From positions 1-19,768 of the forward strand of contig JBBRMT010000067.1 of NCBI GenBank assembly GCA_038230695.1: 19,768 nt of DNA. The letters run 5' to 3'. Below the pieces are notes generated by a model, which did not search any database, was not told the origin of the DNA, and saw nothing but the letters and a program-made list of their open reading frames with translations. Every line of letters starts with the position of its first letter. Within the stretch, counting starts at the first letter, position 1. This document shows, piece by piece, positions 1-6,969 of this stretch. The stretch comes from QHBQ01 sp038230695. Its GTDB lineage: Bacteria > Chloroflexota > Chloroflexia > QHBQ01. The position numbers and the translations under genes are program-made.

Positions 1-2
1 CG

Positions 3-584
3 ATCAAGTATTACATCAGCGTCAATTTTCAAGGTTTCCAGAAGGTTGTGGATGCGGTTGGCGGCGTGGATATAGACGTGCCGTATTCGATTGACGACAA
101 TAAGTATCCCACCCCGAACAATGGCACGATGACGGTTCACTTCGATGCCGGGCCGCAGCATATGGATGGCGCACGGGCGCTCGAATATGTGCGCACCCGC
201 CACGCCGACGGAGACTTCGCCCGCCAGGCGCGGCAGCGCCAGATTATCCTCGCACTGCGGGCCAAGGCGCAGCAACTGAACGTGCTGCCTAGCCTGCCCA
301 ACCTGATCAGCAGCGTGGGCGACACCTTGCAGACCAACCTCGATCTAGGTGAGCAGATCAGCCTAGCCCGGCTACTGAGTGGCATTGATAGCAGCCACGT
401 CATCTCCACCGCAATCAGCCCGCAAATGATCCTGCCCTACTCCGACCCCAAGCTGGGCGACACCTTCACTCTGGACTGGAACGCGGCGCGAGGCGAATTG
501 GGCCGCCTGTTTGGTGGCGACTATGGTTATACCGAGTTGGCGGCAGACAAGCCGAAGCCAACCCCCACCCCCACCCATCCTTAA
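3..584 (+). CDS. LytR-CpsA-Psr (LCP) family protein, C-terminal part
   Basis: The reading frame is open from the left edge, so the gene starts outside the window; 193 residues plus stop are visible. LCP proteins are membrane-anchored enzymes that transfer undecaprenyl-linked glycopolymers to the cell wall outside the membrane. The visible part has the family's features: a stretch ending VVDAVGGVDIDVP, then ALEYVRTRHADGDFARQARQ, whose arginines and aspartate match the conserved pyrophosphate-binding arginine cluster (RxRxxDxDxxRxxRQ), then an amphipathic helix (IILALRAKA). The N-terminal membrane anchor is off the edge. The C-terminus is a short Pro/Thr tail (PKPTPTPTHP). Family call is firm; the exact acceptor polymer cannot be told. 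It converges on the acyl-CoA synthetase gene 49 bp away, with no clear terminator between them. Confidence 0.88.
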   Translation: MKYYISVNFQGFQKVVDAVGGVDIDVPYSIDDNKYPTPNNGTMTVHFDAGPQHMDGARALEYVRTRHADGDFARQARQRQIILALRAKAQQLNVLPSLPNLISSVGDTLQTNLDLGEQISLARLLSGIDSSHVISTAISPQMILPYSDPKLGDTFTLDWNAARGELGRLFGGDYGYTELAADKPKPTPTPTHP

Positions 585-633
585 CCACAGCATCACCCCG
601 CAGCCACCGTAGTTACCGCTCCATCTCACGTAG

Positions 634-2253
634 CTACACCCCCCGGATCTTGCCCGAAATCGTCTTGGGCAACGCCGCCACGAATTCGATCTCGCGGGGA
701 TACTTGTAAGGCGCAGTTACCCCCTTGACGTACTCTTGCAGTTCGTGCGCCAGCGCCTCAGATGGCTGATAGCCCGGTGCGAGGATGACGAAAGCCTTGA
801 CGATCTCGCCGCGCATCTGATCGGGGCTGGCGATCACGGCGGATTCGGCGACCGCTGGGTGTTCCTTCAGCGCACTTTCCACCTCGAAAGGCCCGATGCG
901 GTAGCCCGCGCTGATAATCACATCATCGGCGCGGCCCACGAACCAGAAATACCCATCCTCATCCTTGTAGGCGCGGTCGCCAGTGATATACCAGTCGCCG
1001 CGCATACACGCCTCGGTTGCCTCCGGGTTGCGCCAGTATTCCTTAAACATCCAGGACGGTCGCTGGGGCTTCACCCGCACCGCGATGTCGCCTTCACGGT
1101 TGGGCGGCAGTTCGCTGCCATCCTCGTCCACCACGCTGAGGTCGAAGCCGGGTGAAGGCTTGCCCATCGAACCGGGCTTGACCGTGATCGAGGGGAAGTT
1201 GGCGCATATCAGCACCGTCTCAGTCTGCCCATAACCGTCGCGGATGGTCATGCCAGTGGCTTGCTCCCACACCTTGATCACTTCAGGGTTGAGCGGCTCA
1301 CCGGCCCCCACACAGTGGCGCAAAGCCAGCGGAGGGTTGGCCTTAAGATATGCCAGCGACTGATCGAGGACCAGCATCCGATAAGCGGTTGGTGGAGCGC
1401 AGAGCGTGGTGATGGGGTAATGATGGAGCATCTCCAGCGTCTCATTTGTATTGAACTTGCCCCGCGCATCCTGGATGAACATCGCCGCGCCCATAATCCA
1501 GGGGCCGAACAGGTTGCTCCAGGCCGCTTTAGCCCAACCCATCTCGGAGAGGTTCCAGTGCAAATCGTTCTCGTGCAGGTCGAGCCAGTATTTGCCGGTG
1601 ATGGTATGACCGATGGGGTAGCTGGCCTGAGTGTGCAGCACCATTTTGGGGTAGCCGACCGTGCCAGAGGTGAAATAGACCAGGCAAGGGTCATCGCTGC
1701 GCGTCTTCGCGCCGTTGTATTCTGCTGAAGCGGCGGCTGCGCTCTGCTGGTAATCAGTCCAGCCCGCGCCCGCGGCGCTATCTGTGGTAGGGCGGTCAGC
1801 GAGGATAGCAAACTCAATGGTGGGACACTGGTCGCGCACCTGGTCGAACTTGGCTGCGCCCTCGTGATCGGTGATCAAGGCCCGTGCCTGAGCCGTTTCG
1901 GCGCGGAACTGAACATCTTTAGCGGTAAGCAGTGTGGTGCAGGGGATGGCGATCGCGCCCAGCCGAATCAGACCCAGCACCGTCTCCCACCATTCAGGGA
2001 TGCGTGGCAGCATCACCATCACGGCATCGCCTTTTTGGATGCCGAGGCTGGCGAAGGCGTTGGCGGCGCGACGGGAACGCTCCGCGAAGTAAGCGTAGGA
2101 GAGCCGTTCCTCACCCTCGCCACCCTGCCCCACCCACAGCATGGCAAGTTTTTCTGGCTGCGCCGCCCACTTGTCAATCACATCACTGGCGAAGTTGAAG
2201 TATTCTGGGACATCGAGATGGAAAGCCTGCCGTTCGGCCTCATAATCGTTCAT
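634..2253 (-). CDS. Acyl-CoA synthetase (AMP-forming), medium-chain ACSM-like
   Basis: This 539-aa cytoplasmic enzyme of the ANL superfamily should activate a carboxylic acid with ATP to an acyl-adenylate and transfer it to CoA. Motifs in order: the P-loop-like LVYFTSGTVGYPKMV (residues 191-205), YGQTETV (341-347), the GDWYITGD adenylate-binding segment (419-426), the hinge region GRADDVIISAGYRIGP, and the catalytic lysine in PKTISGKIRG (K535). Overall layout resembles medium-chain/benzoate-type (ACSM) ligases, but the substrate cannot be read from sequence. The protein stops four residues after the catalytic lysine; relatives usually run some residues further (IRRxELR), so the 3' end may be slightly truncated. 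The start is backed by an AGGGGG ribosome-binding site just upstream. It is a single gene, divergent from the SBBP gene. Confidence 0.93.
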   Translation of the reverse strand: MNDYEAERQAFHLDVPEYFNFASDVIDKWAAQPEKLAMLWVGQGGEGEERLSYAYFAERSRRAANAFASLGIQKGDAVMVMLPRIPEWWETVLGLIRLGAIAIPCTTLLTAKDVQFRAETAQARALITDHEGAAKFDQVRDQCPTIEFAILADRPTTDSAAGAGWTDYQQSAAAASAEYNGAKTRSDDPCLVYFTSGTVGYPKMVLHTQASYPIGHTITGKYWLDLHENDLHWNLSEMGWAKAAWSNLFGPWIMGAAMFIQDARGKFNTNETLEMLHHYPITTLCAPPTAYRMLVLDQSLAYLKANPPLALRHCVGAGEPLNPEVIKVWEQATGMTIRDGYGQTETVLICANFPSITVKPGSMGKPSPGFDLSVVDEDGSELPPNREGDIAVRVKPQRPSWMFKEYWRNPEATEACMRGDWYITGDRAYKDEDGYFWFVGRADDVIISAGYRIGPFEVESALKEHPAVAESAVIASPDQMRGEIVKAFVILAPGYQPSEALAHELQEYVKGVTAPYKYPREIEFVAALPKTISGKIRGV

Positions 2254-2288
2254 CTGCGTAACCCCCTTTGTAATATCTTATCGCTGCC

Positions 2289-2317
2289 ATTCTAGCACAG
2301 CGGCCAGGTGGCTGCAA
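2289..2317 (-). promoter_or_regulatory. Candidate sigma-70 promoter of the acyl-CoA synthetase gene
   Basis: On the minus strand, TTGCAG (2312-2317) and TAGAAT (2289-2294) are separated by 17 nt, and the -10 is preceded by TG plus one base (extended -10). The predicted start site is about 30 nt before the ATG at 2253. A 7-bp inverted repeat AGGTGGC/GCCACCT (2306-2312 and 2325-2331) overlaps the -35 box and could be an operator. Confidence 0.45.
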
Positions 2318-2347
2318 GCTGGTTGCCACCTCGTTTGGTGGTAAAAA

Positions 2348-2381
2348 CCTGCTTGACAGCAGGATTGAACGGTAGTAGGAT
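2348..2381 (+). promoter_or_regulatory. Candidate sigma-70 promoter of the SBBP protein gene
   Basis: TTGACA (2353-2358), a 17-nt spacer, then TAGGAT (2376-2381). The -35 box is a perfect consensus match and sits inside a 5-bp inverted repeat, CCTGC (2348-2352) and GCAGG (2359-2363). The predicted leader to the ATG at 2553 is about 165 nt, long for a simple leader. Confidence 0.5.
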
Positions 2382-2459
2382 AGCGTCGCTTCAGACCGCA
2401 ATGCTTTGGGCGCTACAAGATCCCGGATACTCCGTAAGGACTGTTCGGGTTTTCGCTTT

Positions 2460-2483
2460 TTGCCGCATCATTTCTGGCGGCAA
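2460..2483 (+). other. Perfect 7-bp hairpin in the 5' leader of the SBBP gene
   Basis: TTGCCGC (2460-2466) and GCGGCAA (2477-2483) are exact complements around a 10-nt loop. It lies about 70 nt upstream of the start codon and is not followed by a T-run, so it is not a classical terminator. No riboswitch class was recognised. Confidence 0.35.
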
Positions 2484-2552
2484 GCCTTAACTGTGCCTGT
2501 AATATCGGCGTTTCTCGCTTATATATGCAAGGTAAAGTTAGGAGGAAGAACC

Positions 2553-3770
2553 ATGCCTGTATCCACAAGGCGTTGGCTAGCGGTTGGCGCATCTATGTTG
2601 CTACTGACCTTGATGTTAATACCCTTTACGGTGAAGTCAACTACCCAACCGCAGAGTCTCACTACTGAGCAAGCCCGGCTAAACCGCGCAAGTTTCATCA
2701 ATAAGGGACTGTTCTTCGAACCAGATGTGGGCCAGGCTGATCCCCAAGTGCTATACCTCGCGCACGGATGGGGTTATTCCGTATTTCTTACCGAACGTGA
2801 AGTGGTACTGGCGCTAACTACCGCTGGTACATCGCCAAACCCAGATCTGCCCGCGAACCTGGCGGCTGCCCATCCCCCATCCTCAATCTTGCGCTTCAGC
2901 CTATCGGGGGCCTACCTCCAGCCGCAAATCAGCGCCGAAAATGAGCAGGCAGGAAATAGCAACTACTTTATCGGCAATGATGCCAGCCAGTGGCATACTC
3001 AGGTGCCGCATTTTGGGCGCATCGTCTACCATAATGCCTACCCTGGCATTGACATGGTCTGGTATAGCAGCAGCGCTGGTAAGTTGGAGTACGACTTCAT
3101 TGTGCAACCAGGGGCTAACCCTGGCCTTATTCGCCTCAAGGTGGCAGGAGCGGACAATCTCACCCTCGCTGCCGGTAATCTGCTAATCAACGCTCCTGGC
3201 GGCCAAATCCGCCAGCCTGCCCCGCTTATCTATCAAACCACCGCGCAAGGCATGGCTAAGGTTGGGGGTGTCTATCAGGTTATCGGGGCGGATGAGGTGG
3301 GCTTCAGACTTGCTGCTTACGACCGCAGCCACGAGCTTATCATAGACCGTACCCTCGATTATTCTACCTACCTCGGCGGCACGGGAAACGACCTCGCTTT
3401 CAGCGTAGCGGTGGACAATAGCGGGGCCAGCTATATTATCGGCCACACCGACGGCACTGATTTCCCCACAGCTGGCAACCCCTACCAACCACACTATGCG
3501 GGTGGCAACGATGATGCCTTCGTCAGCAAGTTCGCCCCCGACGGTCAAACCCTGATCTACTCAACTCACCAAGCTGGTTGTAAGCGCGGCCGGTTACCCG
3601 CTATATACGCCGAGCGGTGGACAGGACTTCAACGACGTGCCGCCCAGCAACGTCTTCTACACCAGTATCGAGACAGCCTACCATATGGGCATCATCAACG
3701 GCTATCCCGGCGGCAACTTCTTGCCCAACAACAACATTCGCCGCGACGAGATGGCCCAGATCGTCTATAA
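2553..3770 (+). CDS. Secreted SBBP beta-propeller protein, broken by out-of-frame fusion
   Basis: The start at 2553 is chosen for the AGGAGG-type site at 2540-2545 and the signal peptide it yields (basic RR, then a hydrophobic run WLAVGASMLLLTLMLIPF, residues 8-25); an in-frame upstream ATG at 2406 has neither. Residues ~45-265 look like the DUF7948-type region that precedes SBBP repeats (LFFEPDVGQADPQVLYLAHG; PHFGRIVYHNAYPGIDMVWY). It is followed by about one and a half SBBP units (LDYSTYLGGTGNDLAFSVAV, DAFVSKFAPDGQTLIYST). Real members carry many such repeats and are extracellular. After IYST (codons near 3564) the frame runs into about 68 residues of basic, glutamine-rich sequence (RRQLLAQQQHSPRRD) that is the wrong frame of an SLH domain. 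The product is therefore truncated and probably non-functional, or the contig carries a repeat-collapse error. Confidence 0.8.
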   Translation: MPVSTRRWLAVGASMLLLTLMLIPFTVKSTTQPQSLTTEQARLNRASFINKGLFFEPDVGQADPQVLYLAHGWGYSVFLTEREVVLALTTAGTSPNPDLPANLAAAHPPSSILRFSLSGAYLQPQISAENEQAGNSNYFIGNDASQWHTQVPHFGRIVYHNAYPGIDMVWYSSSAGKLEYDFIVQPGANPGLIRLKVAGADNLTLAAGNLLINAPGGQIRQPAPLIYQTTAQGMAKVGGVYQVIGADEVGFRLAAYDRSHELIIDRTLDYSTYLGGTGNDLAFSVAVDNSGASYIIGHTDGTDFPTAGNPYQPHYAGGNDDAFVSKFAPDGQTLIYSTHQAGCKRGRLPAIYAERWTGLQRRAAQQRLLHQYRDSLPYGHHQRLSRRQLLAQQQHSPRRDGPDRL

Positions 3771-3789
3771 GGGTGTGACTACACCTTGA
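3562..3789 (+). pseudogene. SLH-domain 3' remnant, out of frame with the SBBP gene
   Basis: Read in the +1 frame relative to the SBBP gene, 3562-3789 encodes QLTKLVVSAAGYPLYTP, then a full last SLH repeat (DFNDVPPSNVFYTSIETAYH ... NNNIRRDEMAQIVYKG), ending GVTTP and TGA. This matches the last SLH region of the gene at 7010-8605 residue for residue over most of its length. In this frame a TGA lies at 3553-3555 and there is no start codon or ribosome-binding site. It is therefore the surviving 3' end of a longer SLH-anchored gene. The simplest reading is an internal deletion that joined the SBBP part to the SLH part out of frame. Confidence 0.82.
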
Positions 3790-3845
3790 CGGGTGTAGGC
3801 TTTGCAAGAGGGGGCGCATCGTGAAGTGCGCCCCCTACATTTGGC
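3779..3845. repeat. Structured hairpin repeat, copy D (diverged, over a stop codon)
   Basis: Two hairpins follow each other. CTACACC (3779-3785) and GGTGTAG (3792-3798) enclose the TGA of the SLH remnant. GGGGGCGCA (3810-3818) and TGCGCCCCC (3827-3835) form a 9-bp stem, followed by CTAC. The order matches copy A at 8584: a stem around the gene's stop codon, a GC stem, then CTAC. It is in tandem with copy C. Confidence 0.6.
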
Positions 3846-3846
3846 C

Positions 3847-3943
3847 TTACACCAATTGCGTATGGCGCTGGTGTAAATTGCGCCAGGGCGCACGTCAGTG
3901 CGCCCCTACGGATATTACACCATTTGCTCGGCTAATTAGCCTT
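3847..3943. repeat. Structured hairpin repeat, copy C
   Basis: Hairpin 1 is TTACACCA (3847-3854) with TGGTGTAA (3869-3876). Hairpin 2 is GGGCGCAC (3886-3893) with GTGCGCCC (3898-3905) around GTCA. These are followed by CCTACGGAT and CACCATTTGCTCGGC. The copy is about 90% identical to copy B (8676-8774). It ends about 12 bp from the stop codon of the convergent STAND regulator gene, so it may serve as a bidirectional 3'-end structure. It has no T-run typical of intrinsic terminators. Confidence 0.85.
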
Positions 3944-3954
3944 ATGAGCGCCGA

Positions 3955-6630
3955 TCAGGATGCGGTCAACTCACAGGCATAGGCCACCGCCTGGTCGAGG
4001 TTCAGACCCAGCCCCGCGCTCCAGGCGGTGGCAAATCCCGCTTCGTCCAGCGCGGCACGGGCGGCGGCCAGGATGTCGCGTTGGCGGGCTTGTTCCACCG
4101 GCGGCAGGATCGCTCCCAGACTGTGCAGCAGCCAGTCGGCCACACCGAGCAGGGTGGTCGCCCGTGCTGCCTGCCCCTCGGCCAGACTGAGATCGGCGAA
4201 TGAGGCTAGCGTCTGAGCGATGCCTGCCTTGTTGCCCAGTTCCTGATGCGCTGTCAGGCTGTCGCGCAGCAAGCGGGCGGCTTGCGAGTAATCGCCAAGC
4301 CGCAGCGCCACCAGCCCCAGGTTGCCATTTACCTCGGCCACTCCCTGCCTGCTACCCAACTCCTGATACAGCCGCAGGCTCTGGACAAACAGAGACTCTG
4401 CCGCTGGGTCGCCTTTCAGATAGGCGATGCGGCCCAGGCTGTTCAGCGAAAAGGCTACACCACGATCGTCGCCCAGGGTGCGCTTAAGCGCGAGGCTCTC
4501 AGTGCAGCGGGCCGTTGCCAGCGCGTAGTCGCCCTGGTGCATCGCCACCCGCCCCAGGTTGTCCAGCGTAGCGGAAATGGCGGTGTTATCGCCCAGCCCG
4601 CGCACGATGGCAAGGCTCTCGTCGAATAGCGGCTTGGCCCGCTCGTACTCGCCCTGGCTGAGTGCCACCAGCCCCAGGTTGTTGAGCGTCGAGGAGATGC
4701 CCAGCTTGTAATCAAGTTGGCGATGGGTTGCCAGACCCTCTTCGAGGAATTGTCGCGCCGCCACGTAGTCGCCCTGATACCAGGTCAACACCCCCACACT
4801 GTTCAAGGCCCGCGCCCGCGCCGCCGCCGCTCGCCCCACGCTCTTTGCCAGCGCCGCTTCCAACCAGCCCCGCCCCTCGCTGGCGTAGCCGCGAATATAC
4901 CAGAACCGCCACAAAGCCCGCCCCAGCAGCAGCGCAGTCTCCACCTCATCCTGTGCGATGCTCCAGGCCAGCGCGGCCCGCAGGTTGTCGTGTTCGCGCT
5001 CCAGCCGCTGCAGCCAGGCTAGCTGTTCGCTGCCCGCCAATGCTGGCTCGGCGGCATCGGCCATTTGCAGATAATAGGCGGCGTGCCGCCTTCGCACCAA
5101 CACGGCATCATCAGCCTCATCCAGCTTTGCCAGCGCGTACTCGCGGATTGTTTCCAGCATGGCGAAGCGAGTCTCATCGCCTCTGCTATCCTGGTCGGGT
5201 GACACTGTGGCGCAACGCAGCAGGCTCTTGTTTACCAACGCAGTCAGTAGATTGAGGACTTCGGGTTTTGGATTTTGGATTTTGGATTTTGGTTCATGAC
5301 CATCTATTTTGCCAGTTTCTTCAATCAAGCTAAAGTCCAAAATCGGCAATCCAAAATCGCCGTAAATCGTGGTGGCCGCTTCGATGGTGAAGCCACCCAC
5401 AAAGACGGCGAGTTGGGCAAACAGCCATTGCTCGGCGGCGGGGAGCAGGTTGTAGCTCCAGTCAATCGCGCCGCGCAAGGTTTGCTGGCGGGCGGTTAGC
5501 TCTCTTGCCCCACCAGTCAGCAGCAGCAAGCGATTGTCCAGTCGGGTCAGCAATGCAGGTGGCGTAAACTGCGCGGTGAGCGCGGCGGCCAGTTCAATCG
5601 CCAGCGGCAGGCCGTCCAGCCGTTCGCAGATCTGGCAGACGGCGGTGGCGTTGCTGGCGTTCAGAGCGAAGCCGGGGCGCACGTCAGCGGCTCGCTCGAC
5701 GAACAGGCGCACCGCCTCGTAACGATCAGCGACCGCCGCATTGATACGCGCCTTTGGTCCTGGCAGCGACATTGCTGGCACCGGCCAGCTTACCTCGCCC
5801 TGGGTACGCAGCGCCTCGCGGCTGGTGGCAAGGATACGCAGGCTGGGGCAAGCGAGTAGCAGCCGATGGGCCAGCGCGGCGCAGGCAGCGGTCAGGTGTT
5901 CGCAGTTGTCCAATACCAGCAACAGTTCGCGCTCACGCAGGTGGTCGAGCAGGGCGCTGGCTAGCTCCGCGCCGCGCTGTTCGCGTACCCCCAGCGCCCG
6001 CGCTACCGCCTGCTCCACCAGCGTCGGTTCGCCCAGCCCCGCCAACTCCACCAACCAGACCCCATCGGCGAAACGACCCACCATCCGCGCCGCCAATTCC
6101 AGCGCCAGTCGCGTCTTGCCGCAGCCGCCCGGCCCCAGCAGGGTCAGCAGCCGCGCCCGCCCCAGCAGCCGCTCTACCTCGCCAATCTGCGACTCGCGCC
6201 CGATGAACGAGGTTAGCTGCAAGGGCAGATTATGTCGTGGACCCGATATATATCGTGGGCTGGCAGGCATGGCCTGTCGTGCGCTACCTTCCGCTCCCCC
6301 CTCGCCCAATGTCCGCAGCAGCCGATCGAGCGGCGGCGCGGCCCACTCGGCAGCGGTGAACGTAGCACAGTTTACTAGCGCCAGCAACTCCCGCGCCTCC
6401 GCTTCGCTGCCAATCGCCTCCCACTCCGCCAGCGTCCGCACCATCGCCCGCACGTCACGCTCGGTCAGCTTGGCATTGCGCGTGCCGTTCAGCCGATTGC
6501 TCAAAGCCGGTCGGCTCAGGCCCACTGCGTCGGCCAGATCCTGCTGGCTGGCGCGTCGCCCCTCTTCGTATGGCCGCGCTCTGGCACATAGCTCCATCAC
6601 CCGTTCGCGGAACGCCCTCAAGTCATACAT
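3955..6630 (-). CDS. HTH / NB-ARC (STAND) ATPase / TPR transcriptional regulator
   Basis: This is an 891-aa signal-transduction ATPase. Residues ~25-72 form an XRE-like helix-turn-helix (QQDLADAVGLSRPALSNRLN). Residues ~133-290 hold the NTPase core: LTSFIGRE at the entry, Walker A GPGGCGKT (166-173), Walker B LLLVLDNCEHL (236-246) and sensor RILATSREAL (265-274). GLPLAIELAAA and LRGAIDWSYNLL follow, typical of the AfsR/LuxR-like 'predicted ATPase' group. About 350 C-terminal residues are TPR repeats (NNLGLVALSQGEYERAKPLF and similar). In relatives, ligand or protein binding to the TPRs relieves ATPase-controlled inhibition. A repeat-derived insertion occupies residues ~426-456. The ATG at 6630 has a GAGGTAAGG site upstream. 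The 11-bp palindrome in its promoter suggests tight control. The target is unknown; the divergent SLH gene is the obvious candidate. Confidence 0.9.
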   Translation of the reverse strand: MYDLRAFRERVMELCARARPYEEGRRASQQDLADAVGLSRPALSNRLNGTRNAKLTERDVRAMVRTLAEWEAIGSEAEARELLALVNCATFTAAEWAAPPLDRLLRTLGEGGAEGSARQAMPASPRYISGPRHNLPLQLTSFIGRESQIGEVERLLGRARLLTLLGPGGCGKTRLALELAARMVGRFADGVWLVELAGLGEPTLVEQAVARALGVREQRGAELASALLDHLRERELLLVLDNCEHLTAACAALAHRLLLACPSLRILATSREALRTQGEVSWPVPAMSLPGPKARINAAVADRYEAVRLFVERAADVRPGFALNASNATAVCQICERLDGLPLAIELAAALTAQFTPPALLTRLDNRLLLLTGGARELTARQQTLRGAIDWSYNLLPAAEQWLFAQLAVFVGGFTIEAATTIYGDFGLPILDFSLIEETGKIDGHEPKSKIQNPKPEVLNLLTALVNKSLLRCATVSPDQDSRGDETRFAMLETIREYALAKLDEADDAVLVRRRHAAYYLQMADAAEPALAGSEQLAWLQRLEREHDNLRAALAWSIAQDEVETALLLGRALWRFWYIRGYASEGRGWLEAALAKSVGRAAAARARALNSVGVLTWYQGDYVAARQFLEEGLATHRQLDYKLGISSTLNNLGLVALSQGEYERAKPLFDESLAIVRGLGDNTAISATLDNLGRVAMHQGDYALATARCTESLALKRTLGDDRGVAFSLNSLGRIAYLKGDPAAESLFVQSLRLYQELGSRQGVAEVNGNLGLVALRLGDYSQAARLLRDSLTAHQELGNKAGIAQTLASFADLSLAEGQAARATTLLGVADWLLHSLGAILPPVEQARQRDILAAARAALDEAGFATAWSAGLGLNLDQAVAYACELTAS
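5266..5356. repeat. Heptamer-repeat fold-back inserted in the STAND ATPase gene
   Basis: Four 7-bp units run TTTTGGA x3 and TTTTGGT (5266-5293). After 42 bp, TCCAAAA (5336-5342), TCGGCAA (5343-5349) and TCCAAAA (5350-5356) follow, that is, the same heptamer inverted. The two arms can fold back on each other. Encoded residues (~426-456) are low-complexity (KSKIQNPKPE on the minus strand) and do not resemble the surrounding winged-helix region. The reading frame is kept throughout. Confidence 0.75.
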
Positions 6631-6680
6631 CGCCTTACCTCAGCACCCAGCAAAAACATTTCTGATACTCTCCCGTCTTA

Positions 6681-6737
6681 GGGAGGGGCAAGGGGTAGGA
6701 TCGGCAGCGCGACTTGCACCCTCCCCTAGCCCTCCCC
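6681..6737. repeat. GC-rich imperfect inverted repeat
   Basis: The arm GGGAGGGGCAAGGGGTAGG (6681-6699) is largely complementary to CCCTCCCCTAGCCCTCCCC (6719-6737), with a 19-bp loop. Similar G/C-tract spacers are common between genes in filamentous bacteria and Chloroflexota. It lies in the 5' leader of the minus-strand regulator, so it would be transcribed. Confidence 0.55.
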
Positions 6738-6760
6738 AAGAGGGGAAACTAGCGCCGTCT

Positions 6761-6795
6761 TTAGTTCTCAGTCCCCAGCCCCCAGTCCTCAGTCC
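6761..6795. repeat. Heptamer tandem repeat (consensus TCAGTCC)
   Basis: Five 7-bp units: TTAGTTC, TCAGTCC, CCAGCCC, CCAGTCC, TCAGTCC. This resembles the short tandemly repeated repetitive (STRR) heptamers described in cyanobacteria. The unit length equals that of the array inside the neighbouring ATPase gene, although the sequence differs. Confidence 0.6.
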
Positions 6796-6833
6796 AGCGA
6801 TTGTGACTACCGAACAATACAATACACTACAGG

Positions 6834-6871
6834 ATTATACCGCACTGCTGGCTACAATGTCAGCAGTGCGG
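6834..6871 (-). promoter_or_regulatory. Candidate promoter with perfect 11-bp palindromic operator
   Basis: On the minus strand, CTGACA (6858-6863) and TATAAT (6834-6839) are 18 nt apart, reading toward the STAND regulator with a predicted leader of about 195 nt. CCGCACTGCTG (6840-6850) and CAGCAGTGCGG (6861-6871) form an exact inverted repeat centred between the two boxes and covering part of the -35. This position fits a repressor operator, possibly autoregulatory. Confidence 0.6.
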
Positions 6872-6960
6872 CAATACGCAAAAATGGGGCGCACGAAAGA
6901 CGCGCCCACTGCCCTGTGCAGAGGGGTAATGGCAGCGGCACGGCACGGCAAAGAAGATCG

Positions 6961-6969
6961 TGATATAAT
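6961..6969 (+). promoter_or_regulatory. Extended -10 promoter of the SLH protein gene
   Basis: TGA followed by TATAAT (6964-6969) is a perfect extended -10. No convincing -35 lies 16-18 nt upstream, as often seen with extended -10 promoters. The predicted start near 6976 gives a leader of about 34 nt, with AGGAAGGAG at 6994-7002 before the ATG at 7010. Confidence 0.55.

Noticed and set aside
1261..2295. Several plus-strand frames opposite the acyl-CoA synthetase
   Set aside because: Antisense shadows of a gene whose motifs are unmistakable; no start signals.
2308..2490. 60-codon plus-strand frame upstream of the SBBP gene
   Set aside because: No ribosome-binding site, no recognisable product, and it overlaps the promoter and leader of the SBBP gene.
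2380..2552. Riboswitch in the SBBP gene leader
   Set aside because: A 7-bp hairpin exists, but no conserved core of the common riboswitch classes could be recognised.
3553..3580. Programmed +1 frameshift joining SBBP and SLH parts
   Set aside because: No slippery sequence, no Shine-Dalgarno-like stimulator and no stop codon at the shift site. The missing propeller repeats and linker point to a deletion instead.
3779..3943. CRISPR-like array
   Set aside because: Only two tandem units with no unique spacers; the units are self-complementary structured repeats and also occur singly elsewhere in the window.
3847..3943. Full MITE with target-site duplication
   Set aside because: The ends are only partly inverted-repeat (clear in copy A, eroded in C) and no flanking direct duplication is visible, so I call it a structured repeat rather than a transposon derivative.
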